Under the pieces are notes generated by a model that was not told the DNA's origin, ran no database searches, and was given only the letters and a program-made list of their open reading frames with translations. A program made the position numbers and the translations under genes. From Phormidesmis sp. RL_2_1 (lineage in GTDB: Bacteria > Cyanobacteriota > Cyanobacteriia > Phormidesmidales > Phormidesmidaceae), in NCBI GenBank assembly GCA_012033015.1, contig JAAUPS010000026.1, positions 1-32,699 of the forward strand: a stretch of 32,699 nucleotides of DNA, read 5' to 3'. Shown piece by piece: positions 7,465-15,525 of this stretch. Position 1 is the first letter of the stretch. Each line of letters begins with the position of its first letter.

Positions 7465-7851
7465 TCATGTCGTTGGCACTCGGCTACTGTCAAAGCTGCG
7501 GCAAAAGCTTTCTACCCCAAACTTGGTCACATAAATTGCAACGGGCGCAGCAACCAACGCTGGACAATCTGTTTCCTGGCTCAGATAGTTAATGAGTGTG
7601 CCTAGCTGATTGGCCGTCAGCGCACCTCGAAACTGCGGCTGGCATACGATGTGACGATAGCGTTTGCTAAAGCCTGCCAGCCACTGCTCGTTAGTATCGG
7701 GTTCTTGCCCAGCTCTTAAGGCCAGTGAAATAGCAGCATCTTCTACATCACCCTCACAGTCTTCAATTTCTTGAAGGGCTATTAGCGCTTCAGGATAGTC
7801 GGCGAGGCAGGCTCTCAACTGAATGATTTCTTGCGGGGTTATGGCAATCAT
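7465..7851 (-). CDS. Conserved-looking hypothetical protein
   Basis: 128-aa acidic, soluble protein that I cannot name. Residues 1-50 form a helical region (PQEIIQLRACLADYPEALIA, then EIEDCEGDVEDAAISLALR) resembling a small helical bundle. The second half carries conserved-looking cysteines (IVCQPQF, TDCPALVA) and ends IYVTKFGVESFCRSF. There is no signal peptide or membrane segment. The composition and choice of codons look like a real gene, and it is convergent with the J-domain gene. The last dozen residues run to the edge of the 130-bp repeat (7447) and may be altered by it. Function unknown. Confidence 0.7.
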   Translation of the reverse strand: MIAITPQEIIQLRACLADYPEALIALQEIEDCEGDVEDAAISLALRAGQEPDTNEQWLAGFSKRYRHIVCQPQFRGALTANQLGTLINYLSQETDCPALVAAPVAIYVTKFGVESFCRSFDSSRVPTT

Positions 7852-7883
7852 GGGTTACGCCTAAGGCGTTAGCTGTCTCCAGT

Positions 7884-7919
7884 ATGGGCGTCTATGCGCT
7901 GATGGGCGTCTATGCGCTG
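7884..7919. repeat. 18-bp perfect tandem duplication spanning a stop codon
   Basis: ATGGGCGTCTATGCGCTG occurs at 7884-7901 and again at 7902-7919. The stop of the glycosyltransferase gene (TAG, complement of 7910-7912) lies in the second copy. Confidence 0.92.
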
Positions 7920-9088
7920 TGATTTTGATTGGAATTTATTTTACTGGAAGCGATTCGATAAAACCACTCTTCAAACCGGTTGCCCCAAGCCGCCAAAGAA
8001 TAGGTGGTTTCGGCCTGTTGGCGGCAGGCTAGCCGATCGATTTGATCAATTTGAGCAATGGCACTGACCAAGCCAGTGACATTGCCTTCTCCCCCTACGT
8101 CCGCATCGACCCAGGGGCCTGGCTTGACTAACCAGCCTGTTTCTCCATGCCGTACGATTTCTGCTAGTCCCCCACGCCGATAGGCAATAACCGGCACGCC
8201 ACAGGCTAACGCTTCGATCGCGACGATGCCAAAAGCCTCGCTCCAGTGCGGTGTGACCAAGAGGGCTCTACAGCGACCTAGCTGCTGTTGCAGTTCATGG
8301 GTCTCTAAAAATCCGCAATATTTGATCGATTGGGGATTAGGGGCGCGTTTAATCTTCTGTTTGATCAATTGCCAGTAACTCAGATCTGATTGCTGACCAA
8401 AAATTCTGAGGGGTTGACCGGCCATCATCGCTGCAGCTATGGCATCTTCTAGTCCCTTTTCAGGAGAAATTCTCCCCACCCATGCCAAGGTATGACCAGC
8501 CGTATCACGGTATTGGTATTGGCTAATGTCAATGGCGCTACCTAAAATCTCCCATTGCATGGGGTCTATGGCTGTGAAGGTATTTGCTTGCGATCGCGTA
8601 TAGGCACCTAGCGTGCCAGGAAACCGTAGCGCTAGATCGGCAATCGCCTGATCCATGGCATTGCTGAGCGAGCCCATGCTGACAAAATGGGCCACTGGTG
8701 TGGTGAGAAAAGGCGTCAGGTAAAAAGGTAGCCAATCGTAGGCAAAATTCACGAGCAAATCATACTGGGCTTGCACTTGGCGGGCATAATCCCAAGCATT
8801 TGCTAAAGCTGAACCAACGACGATAGCTGCAGCCCGCCCTTGGATTTGTGCTACAAGCTGGCAAGCGCCGGGTATTTGAACAATTTTGACTTGGGCTAGT
8901 GCCCTATTGGCCGATGATGTGCCGCCTTGAGGCACGACAGATCCTTGAGGCGCTGCGATCACCACGCTATGCCCTAGCTCAACCAACCGTTGGGTCAAAT
9001 TGATAACCGTTAACTCTACTCCCCCTCCAAGCCCAGAGCCCAAAGGGCCGACCGGGGTAGAAACAAGTAACAGCCGCAACGGCTCCAT
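7910..9088 (-). CDS. GT4 family glycosyltransferase (possibly tetrahydrobiopterin glucosyltransferase)
   Basis: About 392-aa GT-B fold, retaining glycosyltransferase family 4. The N-terminal domain opens with the glycine-rich acceptor-side motif LLVSTPVGPLGSGLGGGVEL. The C-terminal nucleotide-sugar domain has WVGRISPEKGLEDAI and the E-x7-E motif in EAFGIVAIEALACGVPVIAY. Cyanobacterial proteins with this N-terminal motif are often annotated as UDP-glucose:tetrahydrobiopterin glucosyltransferase, a plausible but unproven specificity. The ATG at 9088 directly follows a GTG at 9091, so either could start the protein. No Shine-Dalgarno is obvious. It is a single gene, with 75 bp to the upstream gene on the same strand. 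Confidence 0.82.
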   Translation of the reverse strand: MEPLRLLLVSTPVGPLGSGLGGGVELTVINLTQRLVELGHSVVIAAPQGSVVPQGGTSSANRALAQVKIVQIPGACQLVAQIQGRAAAIVVGSALANAWDYARQVQAQYDLLVNFAYDWLPFYLTPFLTTPVAHFVSMGSLSNAMDQAIADLALRFPGTLGAYTRSQANTFTAIDPMQWEILGSAIDISQYQYRDTAGHTLAWVGRISPEKGLEDAIAAAMMAGQPLRIFGQQSDLSYWQLIKQKIKRAPNPQSIKYCGFLETHELQQQLGRCRALLVTPHWSEAFGIVAIEALACGVPVIAYRRGGLAEIVRHGETGWLVKPGPWVDADVGGEGNVTGLVSAIAQIDQIDRLACRQQAETTYSLAAWGNRFEEWFYRIASSKINSNQNHSA

Positions 9089-9091
9089 CAC

Positions 9092-9136
9092 TGATTGCTA
9101 GAAGGTTGATTGCTAAAAGGCTGATTGCAAAGAAAT
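9092..9136. repeat. 15-bp tandem repeat, 3 copies
   Basis: Units TGATTGCTARAAGG[T/C] begin at 9092 and 9107, with a diverged third at 9122. They occupy the 5' leader of the glycosyltransferase gene. Confidence 0.88.
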
Positions 9137-9163
9137 GGGTTTGTAAGGGTCTGACTCAGGGCC

Positions 9164-10567
9164 TTATTGCTGAGAAGAGCGGCGTAAGGAGGCTTCACTG
9201 GAGAGCAAATCAATCGGGGCTGCTGTACTAGCAGTGCCCGCAAAGGAACGCATATTGGCATCTATATCTTGGCTACGACGAATGCGGTTGAGCTGATCGA
9301 GCGCCCAGGTAGCGGTTTGGCGCACTTCAGGATCTTCATCTTCAGTCGCATGGCCCAGCATCTGGCTAATTTGCACCACTAAATCGTACACCCGAGTGAG
9401 GTCACGAATGGCGTTTTTGCGCACCTCAGGGTTTTCATCTTGCAGTGCGATCGCCAAAGCCCTGCTCATTGGTTTCAGTGAGCGAATGCCAATTTCCGAA
9501 AGCGCCGCTAGCACCAGACTCTTTTCTTTAGAGTCAGCATCTGTCATCGCATCGACTAGGGGCTTCATCGCCAGAGAATTGCCGCGCTGACCCAATTCCC
9601 AAATTGCTCGGCGACGACAGGTCGGATCTGGACTGTGCAAATCGCCAATCAGACCATCTATTACATCGGCCGAAGTAAGCGCTGATGTATCACCCATTTG
9701 GCCGCTCGTGGGCACTGAATTGAGCGTTGTCGTCACCGCAGTACTACTCCCTACAGACCCTGGGGTAGCAGCATGAACAGAAACATTCTGTACACCCGCC
9801 AATTTTGATGGGGCATGAGCGGCACTACCCTTGCTAGATCCCTTGCCAGTCCCATTGCTAGCGCCAATAGGCGTGCCAAAAGCATTGAGTGGCTCTTCGC
9901 CCAACGCCTCATCATCCGCTTCAGATTTACCTTTATTGGCCATAAAAAAACCAACCCCAAAGCTTGCCACAAGAGCAATTATTCCTAGACTCAGCCCTAG
10001 TATCTTGCCAAGATTACCTTGACTATCATCAGGAACAGCAGCGACTTCGGTAGCCTCGTTCTGATTTGTAGTCGGCGGCAGCTCGCTGGCTGTTGGCTCA
10101 GTCGCTGGATTGGCCAGCGCCTGTTCGGTTTCAGCTAAGGCGGCTGTCTCGGCGGAGGTTGATGCATTTTCATCGGAAAGGGCCTGGAGTTGCTCCCAGG
10201 TCTCGTCATTCAAACTCCCCGTTTCTTCCAAACCAGTCTCTGCTTGAAAGGCACTGACCGCCCGTTGAGTAGCGATGCCATACACTCCGTCTATTGGCCC
10301 ACTGTAATAGTTGCTGCTTTGCAAGCGGATCTGGAGTGCTTTAACGGCTTCACCCCTTGCACCGAAGGCTAAAGAACTTGATGTTGGAGAGCTTGCTGTC
10401 GGACTATCAGCAGCTTGAGCCATTAGCATTTGGGAGGCAACCGGCTGATTGATATCACCGACAGATGCCTGAGGCAACAGGGCTAAAGCCGCGCCTTGGG
10501 GGCGCATCGCTGGAACGCTAAATGCGGCCAAGCAGGTGAGAAATATAAATGTAGAACGCCGAATCAT
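9164..10567 (-). CDS. Membrane protein with peptidoglycan-binding domain and HEAT repeats
   Basis: 467-aa protein. Residues 1-29 are a Sec signal or signal anchor (FIFLTCLAAFSVPA). Residues 68-128 are a PG_binding_1 domain (GARGEAVKALQIRLQ, YYSGPIDGVYGIATQRAVSAF). A Ser/Thr/Ala/Glu-rich linker follows, then one membrane helix at about 188-210 (ILGLSLGIIALVASFGVGFF). A Gly/Ser/Ala-rich linker leads to two or three HEAT-like repeats at 300-430 (DPTCRRRAIWELGQRGN, NPEVRKNAIRDLTRV, DPEVRQTATWALDQL). The topology implies a periplasmic cell-wall-binding part and a cytoplasmic HEAT adaptor, which would make it a trans-membrane scaffold. The cytoplasmic partner is unknown. The gene is intact and stands alone. 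Confidence 0.85.
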   Translation of the reverse strand: MIRRSTFIFLTCLAAFSVPAMRPQGAALALLPQASVGDINQPVASQMLMAQAADSPTASSPTSSSLAFGARGEAVKALQIRLQSSNYYSGPIDGVYGIATQRAVSAFQAETGLEETGSLNDETWEQLQALSDENASTSAETAALAETEQALANPATEPTASELPPTTNQNEATEVAAVPDDSQGNLGKILGLSLGIIALVASFGVGFFMANKGKSEADDEALGEEPLNAFGTPIGASNGTGKGSSKGSAAHAPSKLAGVQNVSVHAATPGSVGSSTAVTTTLNSVPTSGQMGDTSALTSADVIDGLIGDLHSPDPTCRRRAIWELGQRGNSLAMKPLVDAMTDADSKEKSLVLAALSEIGIRSLKPMSRALAIALQDENPEVRKNAIRDLTRVYDLVVQISQMLGHATEDEDPEVRQTATWALDQLNRIRRSQDIDANMRSFAGTASTAAPIDLLSSEASLRRSSQQ

Positions 10568-10968
10568 TGCTATCCCTACCTGTTATCGTTGCCGGTATCT
10601 AGTGGCCCTAGATCAAAAGAAAACTGAAAGGAAAGACTCATAGTAAATGCTCTATGAAGACTGCGATGAACTACAGCGTCCATCTTCACGCTACGGATCA
10701 ATAATGATATCTTTCGGATGAAAAGCTTTCCTAAAATAACCCTTCTAGATATTAAAGTTACGACGACTCAGCCATAGAATGCCCGCTTAAACTGCGTCTT
10801 CGCCGCTTAAGAAACAAATTTGCCACGCGCTATACCGCAAAAGATAAGCTGCGAAGCCTTCTATCCTTTTGCTAAAGCCGCCTTCAGAAATTCATCAACG
10901 GATGATGAAAAGGGTGAGAGGTGAATTGCAATTCTATTACCATGAGCTGAGCGACCTCAGTTCCTCAC

Positions 10969-10998
10969 TATGGCCTATTGTCCTATGGCCTATTGTCG
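10969..10998. repeat. 15-bp tandem duplication
   Basis: TATGGCCTATTGTCC at 10969-10983 is followed by TATGGCCTATTGTCG at 10984-10998. Confidence 0.9.
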
Positions 10999-11077
10999 AT
11001 TTACTCTCAGCCTAGCCTATCTGCTTTGCCTAGCAGGCACTTGCTTGGCTTAACCTGGGTTGCCACACCTAGTTTTT

Positions 11078-11113
11078 GCCTAGTTTGCACCTAGTGCCTA
11101 GCTTGCACCTAGT
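11078..11113. repeat. 18-bp tandem duplication rich in CCTAG
   Basis: GCCTAGTTTGCACCTAGT at 11078-11095 is repeated with one change at 11096-11113. Further CCTAG words upstream (from about 11030) suggest older, decayed copies. Confidence 0.85.
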
Positions 11114-11222
11114 TTTGGATAATTTGATCTAGAGCTAGTTGATTGAGAGCTAGTGGGCCTAGTCTAGGACTGATGAGACTGATGGGTCTGCTCTCAACGG
11201 TTTGAATTGGGCCAGCCATTGT

Positions 11223-11292
11223 TGAAACAACCGAATTGAAACAACCGAATTGAAACAACCGAATTGAAGCAATCTAATTGAAACAATCTGAC
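11223..11292. repeat. 14-bp tandem repeat, 5 copies
   Basis: TGAAACAACCGAAT is perfect at 11223, 11237 and 11251, then diverges at 11265 and 11279. Units abut with no spacers, so this is not CRISPR. It is the longest of the private tandem arrays in the window. Confidence 0.93.
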
Positions 11293-11324
11293 TTGGCCTT
11301 ACCTTAACCCTCCCCGTTTTATAA

Positions 11325-11423
11325 GTATTCTCCGTAAGAATACGTATCTTTTGATACGCATTCTGCTTTTCGGGACAATTTATCACCAATTTTGATACTA
11401 AATTTCCAAATAGATGGAAATTT
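11325..11423. promoter_or_regulatory. Three consecutive hairpin-forming inverted repeats
   Basis: GTATTC/GAATAC (11325-11330, 11338-11343) is followed immediately by CGTATC-TTTT-GATACG (11343-11358, perfect 6-bp stem) and then AAATTTCCA/TGGAAATTT (11400-11408, 11415-11423, perfect 9-bp stem). They lie in AT-rich sequence downstream of the minus-strand EamA gene. They could be terminator or RNA-structure elements, or the body of a small RNA. Function unknown. Confidence 0.5.
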
Positions 11424-11633
11424 TAAATAAATATCTTGCGATACGTCCCTGTACCTATTCATTTTCTTTATCTAACATCAACTTTCGTTGTTGTATCTGC
11501 ACCCGTACCCTATTTATACACTTCTCCAATCATATTGTCAGGTATTTTTCTAGGGTATATTCACGGGCTATGGTGACTCATGCCATAAATTTTTATCGAA
11601 ATTTTATTAAATTAAGTCGCTCAGTTAAGTCTT

Positions 11634-12782
11634 TCAGTCAGGGGCTTTTGAAGATACGTTTGCATTAGGTGGCACGGCAATAGCCGGAAGTGCTAGGTGG
11701 GTTGAGAGCCAAGCCGCCAATTGAATGCGCTGATTGATTAGGTAAATGCTGAGCAAGGTGAGCAGCACACCACACCACTGCAACAGACTGAGATTTTCGG
11801 ATAGCAATAAGGTGCTGAAGAGCAAGGCAAATACAGGGGTCAGAAACGTCAGGGCGCTGAGGCTAGTCAGGTTGCCCTGGGCGGCAATGTAAAAGAAAAC
11901 ACCGTAGGCAATAGCGCTACCAAAGACGGTGGCATAGCCCATTGCCAGCCAGCCTGACCATGAAATGCTTTGCCAGGGGGCGAGTCCCTGTTTGATCGGG
12001 TCACTGGCAACGACCCATTCTTGCAAAGCGGCTGCCATGAGAGGTAAGCCTCCTAATACCATGTGCCAGCCCGTGGCTGCGACCGGATCGGCCCAGCGCA
12101 CGACGTAACGAATCAAAATGGTGCCTAGCGCCATCGATAGCGCGGCCATCAGCATCAGCCATTCACCCTGCTGAAAGAGGACAAACCACACGGCTTGCTC
12201 GAATGGAATGGCGTGCCCTAAATCTAGCCAATTGCCTTGAAAGAAGCTGAGAATCCAGTTGTCCGGCAAGCCGATAAAGCTGATACCCGCTAAACCAATG
12301 CCTAGGCCGAGCCAGCCCAATGGGCCAATCCACTCTTGAAACAAAAAACGCGCCATGATGGCCACGGCTAGAGGCTGAGAGTCAATCATCACAGAGCCTA
12401 ATCCCGCCCCGGTGCGTTCTAACCCGAGCGCCAAAAATCCCTGAAACAAGGTGCCATCCACGAATGCAAATAGGCTAATCCATAACCATGCCCGCCATCC
12501 TTGAGGTTGCTGTTTGCCGAGTAATACAGAAACTGCAACGACTAACAGTCCAGCAGGTAGCAAACGAACGCTGGCTAAAAATAGTGGGGTTGTCTCTGCC
12601 ATAACGCCTTTCATGGCGACCATGGCAGTGCCCCACAAAAAGAAGGGCGAAATCAAGATCAGAGGATGGGAGGCGATCGCTGCAAGTGGCTGTCGAATTG
12701 GGATTCGAGGTGCCTTGGTAGCTGCTTTTGGGGTGGTTTGTGGTAAGGCTGTATCGGTCTCAGGAGAGGGGCGAAGATCCAT
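11634..12782 (-). CDS. EamA/DMT family transporter
   Basis: 382-aa drug/metabolite transporter superfamily protein with about ten membrane helices in two EamA halves. The first half begins at about residue 35 (HPLILISPFFLWGTAMVAMK) and the second at about 205 (GEWLMLMAALSMALGTILIR). A 33-residue, Thr/Pro-rich cytoplasmic N-terminus precedes the first helix. Family members export amino acids, nucleotide precursors or other metabolites; the substrate cannot be read from sequence. The gene is divergent from sppA across an 85-bp spacer that must carry both promoters. The frame is intact and the length slightly long because of the tails. Confidence 0.85.
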   Translation of the reverse strand: MDLRPSPETDTALPQTTPKAATKAPRIPIRQPLAAIASHPLILISPFFLWGTAMVAMKGVMAETTPLFLASVRLLPAGLLVVAVSVLLGKQQPQGWRAWLWISLFAFVDGTLFQGFLALGLERTGAGLGSVMIDSQPLAVAIMARFLFQEWIGPLGWLGLGIGLAGISFIGLPDNWILSFFQGNWLDLGHAIPFEQAVWFVLFQQGEWLMLMAALSMALGTILIRYVVRWADPVAATGWHMVLGGLPLMAAALQEWVVASDPIKQGLAPWQSISWSGWLAMGYATVFGSAIAYGVFFYIAAQGNLTSLSALTFLTPVFALLFSTLLLSENLSLLQWCGVLLTLLSIYLINQRIQLAAWLSTHLALPAIAVPPNANVSSKAPD

Positions 12783-12867
12783 TCGTTGCTATATCTAGGT
12801 GCGCAGGGGAGGTCGTATACTTAACTCTAAATTAATGTAAAGCCCAGTGCACCTCTGAGATTGTTTT

Positions 12868-13712
12868 ATGATTTGGCCCTTTAAGCCTCGCTATCGCAAA
12901 CAAGTTGCCCGGATTGAAGTCGCAGGTGCGATCGCAGGTGCAACTCGAAAGCGCGTACTAGAAGCGCTCAAGGAAGTTGAGGAGAAAAAATTTCCGGCGC
13001 TGCTACTACGGATTGACAGTCCGGGAGGCACCGTCGGCGATTCGCAAGAGATTTACAATGCCCTCAAAAAACTCCAGGAAAAGGTCAAGATTGTCGCGAG
13101 CTTTGGCAATATTTCAGCATCGGGCGGGGTTTATATCGGCGTGGGAGCGCATCATATTGTGGCGAATCCCGGCACAATTACCGGCTCGATCGGGGTGATT
13201 CTACGCGGGAATAACATTGAAAAACTGCTGGAGCGGGTCGGTGTCTCCTTCAAAGTGATTAAATCTGGCCCCTATAAAGACATTTTGGCGTTTGACCGGG
13301 CGCTGACACCAGCCGAGGAGACCATTCTACAAGAATTGATTGATACCAGTTACGGACAGTTTGTCCGGACAGTCGCTGAAGGACGTCATTTGTCTGAGCA
13401 GCAGGTACGCGAGTTTGCAGATGGGCGAGTGTTTACGGGAGAACAGGCCCTCGCCTTGGGGGTAGTGGATCGATTGGGTTCAGAGGACGATGCCCGACGC
13501 TGGGCCGCTGAGTTAGGCGGACTCGATCCAGATAAGGCCGAATGCTATACCTTTGAAGAGAAAAACCGTTGCTGAGTCGGCTACTTCCAGGGAGTAGGGT
13601 CGGCGGCCCTTCAGCTTGGGACGTGCTACCAGCCCATATGCCAGCGACGATGGCTCGTTTGGATTTTGAAGTGGCCACTAGTGGGGTACCGCTTTGGCTG
13701 TATCAGCCTTGA
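12868..13712 (+). CDS. sppA: Signal peptide peptidase SppA (frameshifted near the 3' end)
   Basis: Membrane-associated S49 serine peptidase of the short (36K-type) class that degrades cleaved signal peptides. The Ser/Lys dyad is visible: Ser85 in NISASGGVYI and Lys137 in SGPYKDIL. The first frame stops at 13575 after 235 aa with an abrupt EEKNRC ending. Adding one A to the AAAAA run at 13561-13565 restores reading through KPLLSRLLPGSRVGGP to LWLYQP and TGA at 13712, giving 281 aa, normal for cyanobacterial SppA. The core is intact either way, so the truncated form could still be active. It lies upstream of aroH on the same strand with a 97-bp spacer. Confidence 0.85.
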
Positions 13713-13809
13713 ATTGACAGTTCTCTAGTTAGCTCATCAAGGATGAAGTTCAATGGTTAAATGGGAAAACGTTCGATAAAAAGCGTTATATCAAAAGGAA
13801 GAAACCGCT

Positions 13810-14192
13810 GTGGACTGGCAGATACGAGCTATTCGGGGGGCCACCACCGCTTCAGCAAATTCAGTCGAGGCGATTGCTGAAGCGGTCACTGAAATGCTAG
13901 ACGCGCTGGAATCCCAAAATCATCATCTAGATCCAACGCAAATTGTCAGTGCGACCTTCTCGGTAACCCGAGACTTGGATGCTATTTTCCCGGCTGCGAT
14001 CGCCCGCGCTCGTCCGCGTTGGGATGCCGTCCCCTTACTTGATGTCCAACAGATGCATGTAAAAGGGAGCCTCCCCCAGTGCATTCGCCTGATGGTGTAT
14101 GCCTATTTCCCGATCGTGAAAGCGAGGTCAGACATATCTACTTGCGAGATGCCCGTGACCTGCGCCCTGATCTTTGCCTAGCCTCTGATTAG
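13810..14192 (+). CDS. aroH: Monofunctional chorismate mutase AroH (frameshifted)
   Basis: AroH-class chorismate mutase, converting chorismate to prephenate for Phe/Tyr synthesis. Signature segments are IRAIRGATTA at the N-terminus, VSATFSVTRDLDAIFPA, and the C-terminal CIRLMVYAYFP. The raw frame then turns into unrelated sequence and stops at 14181. Adding one C to the CCC run at 14109-14111 restores DRESEVRHIYLRDARDLRPD, which contains the conserved active-site-side RHIYL strand, ending at TAG 14192 (127 aa, the normal length). The GTG start has a good AGGAAG ribosome-binding site 8 bp upstream. Likely the same single-base error type as in sppA and crtR nearby. Confidence 0.86.
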
Positions 14193-14206
14193 ACCTGCTT
14201 TAGCCG

Positions 14207-14253
14207 TAGCAGTTATTAGCTTTAGCAGTTATTAGCATTTAGCAGTTGTTGGC
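14207..14253. repeat. 16-17-bp spaced tandem repeat, 3 copies
   Basis: TAGCAGTTATTAGC occurs at 14207 and 14223, and a diverged form, TAGCAGTTGTTGGC, at 14240. It lies directly after aroH. Confidence 0.85.
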
Positions 14254-14274
14254 ATTTATTAGCATTTATATGTA

Positions 14275-14315
14275 GAAAGTCTGGCCGTATGTGACAGCCA
14301 GACTTTCGTTTGTTT
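14275..14315 (+). terminator. Terminator hairpin after aroH
   Basis: A perfect 11-bp stem, GAAAGTCTGGC (14275-14285) and GCCAGACTTTC (14297-14307), has an 11-nt loop and is followed by the T-rich GTTTGTTT. It sits between convergent aroH and crtR, so it probably ends aroH transcripts. The reverse side lacks a strong T-tract. Confidence 0.7.
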
Positions 14316-14350
14316 AGGTTCGTTTGTTTTAGGTTCGTTTGTTTTAGAGA
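14307..14350. repeat. 14-15-bp tandem repeat, 3 copies
   Basis: Units CGTTTGTTTTAGGTT begin at 14307 (one T shorter), 14321 and 14336 (diverged end). They form the T-rich tail of the aroH terminator. Confidence 0.88.
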
Positions 14351-14389
14351 TTAGGGCCTCAGCCGTTGCTCAAACCTCCTAAGCACAGC

Positions 14390-15306
14390 TTATTTCATTC
14401 GCCCATGGTCGTTGCCATGGTTGGAATGAAAGCGAATCCCCAAAAACAGATCGTACAAAAAACCTAAAAAGTCTTTTGTCTGCATCAGCCCAAGCGATTG
14501 GGGCGAGCCCTTTTCATCCAGCAAAGGCTTCATGACTTCATAGGCAGGCTTGTACTTGTACCAAGGGATAGAAGGCCATAGATGATGCACCAAATGATAG
14601 TTCTGTCCCATAATGAGCAGATTGAGAAGACGGCCAGGATAGACCCGTGCATTTTTCCATCGATGCTGCGTCTTAAAAGGACGATGGGGCAAATAATCAA
14701 AAAATAGACCCAGCGCCAAACCCACGACTAAAGCAGGCGAGAACCAGTAATTGAGGAGATAGTCCATAAAGCCAAACCGAACTGCCGCATAAATCAAGCT
14801 ACCGACAGCGAGCCGACTTAAAGCCCACTCTAATAGCTCGTATTTTTCCATAGCCGCCGTTGGAAAAAATAGATTTCATGGTAAAAGAAGCGGGCTGCAA
14901 TTAACCAAAGCGGCCCCCCAGTAGACACAAAGTGGTCGGGATCATTTTCTGGATCATTGACATGAGCGTGATGCTGCAAGTGAACCCGCGTAAAAACCGG
15001 AAACGTAAATCCCAGCATCAAAGCACTACCGTGCCCCAAAACCGCATTGATCACTGGATGACTATGGGCTGACTTATGAGAAGCATCGTGAATCACCGTA
15101 CCCGCTAAGTGTAGTGCTAGCGTATTCAGTGCAAAACAGCACCAGCTTGGTATGTGCCAGATGAAATATCCAACCGTTGAAAAAAGTACGAGCAAGACAG
15201 CCCCGACAAACATTAACAGATCTGCGCTGAGGCCGCCGTCTGCATCTAGAAACCGCTTAGGGACTTTCCGGGTAACTGTCAGGGGCTCTGCTGCCGCCGA
15301 CACCAT
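14390..15306 (-). CDS. crtR: Beta-carotene hydroxylase CrtR (frameshifted)
   Basis: Membrane di-iron hydroxylase of the fatty-acid-desaturase superfamily that makes zeaxanthin and related xanthophylls. Histidine boxes are clear: HDASHKSAH at 73-81, HLQHH at 109-113, and NYHLVHHLWP in the C-terminal half. The N-terminal frame (15306 to 14830) breaks into KNTSY-stop, and the C-terminal frame opens with MEKYELLEW. One additional A in the run at 14843-14847 (T on the plus strand) fuses them as FFQRRLWKKYELLEW, giving about 305 aa, the normal CrtR length. As printed, the third histidine box is cut off, so the split product could not be active. Divergent from pyk. Confidence 0.88.
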
Positions 15307-15371
15307 ATAATCGCTCCTTCACACCACGTTGTTAACGTTCTTAGGATGACATGCCTATTTGAAGCAGACAT

Positions 15372-15399
15372 ATCTCCGGTAGTATACGCTACCGGAGAT
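15372..15399. promoter_or_regulatory. Perfect 11-bp inverted repeat in the crtR-pyk divergent region
   Basis: ATCTCCGGTAG (15372-15382) pairs perfectly with CTACCGGAGAT (15389-15399) across TATACG. It lies 66 bp upstream of the crtR start and about 127 bp upstream of pyk. No T-tract follows on either side, so an operator or 5'-leader hairpin is more likely than a terminator. Confidence 0.55.
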
Positions 15400-15525
15400 C
15401 AATAATAAAGTTTTGTGACGCTCCCTCAGATGTTTCACATAATTTTCACTGACTCATTCAGCGACTGATGAAGAGGGCCTCACAATGGTATCGTTTGAGC
15501 AGATATTTTCTTGTATTTTCACTGC

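Larger units (their letters stand above)
10568..11633. other. 1.07-kb gene-free intergenic region
   Basis: I find no supportable gene here. Short frames at 11159-11389 (minus) and 11414-11668 (plus) have biased, non-protein-like composition, and the second runs into the EamA gene. The left half (10568-10950) must hold the promoter of the peptidoglycan-binding gene and contains a small hairpin, TTCATCA/TGATGAA at 10891-10909. The middle (10969-11292) is a set of tandem repeats. The right part (11300-11633) is distinctly AT-rich with three consecutive hairpins. An untranslated RNA is possible but not shown. Confidence 0.65.

Noticed and set aside
7292-7605. Open frames across the 130-bp repeat as small proteins
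   Set aside because: Both repeat copies give similar frames only because the DNA is repeated. No start signals or family features support translation.
11223-11292. Possible CRISPR array
   Set aside because: The 14-bp units abut directly, with no unique spacers and no cas genes. It is a simple tandem repeat.
11159-11668. Two short frames in the 1-kb spacer
   Set aside because: Composition is repeat- or AT-driven, there is no ribosome-binding site, and the plus-strand one runs into the EamA gene.
13561-13565. Programmed ribosomal frameshifting in sppA, crtR, obg and others
   Set aside because: Runs are short and varied, lack a shared slippery heptamer or downstream structure, and the families are not known for recoding. 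Sequence error is simpler.
14843-14847. crtR as two separate split genes
   Set aside because: The first piece lacks the third histidine box, and the second lacks the first two. One base joins them into a normal CrtR.
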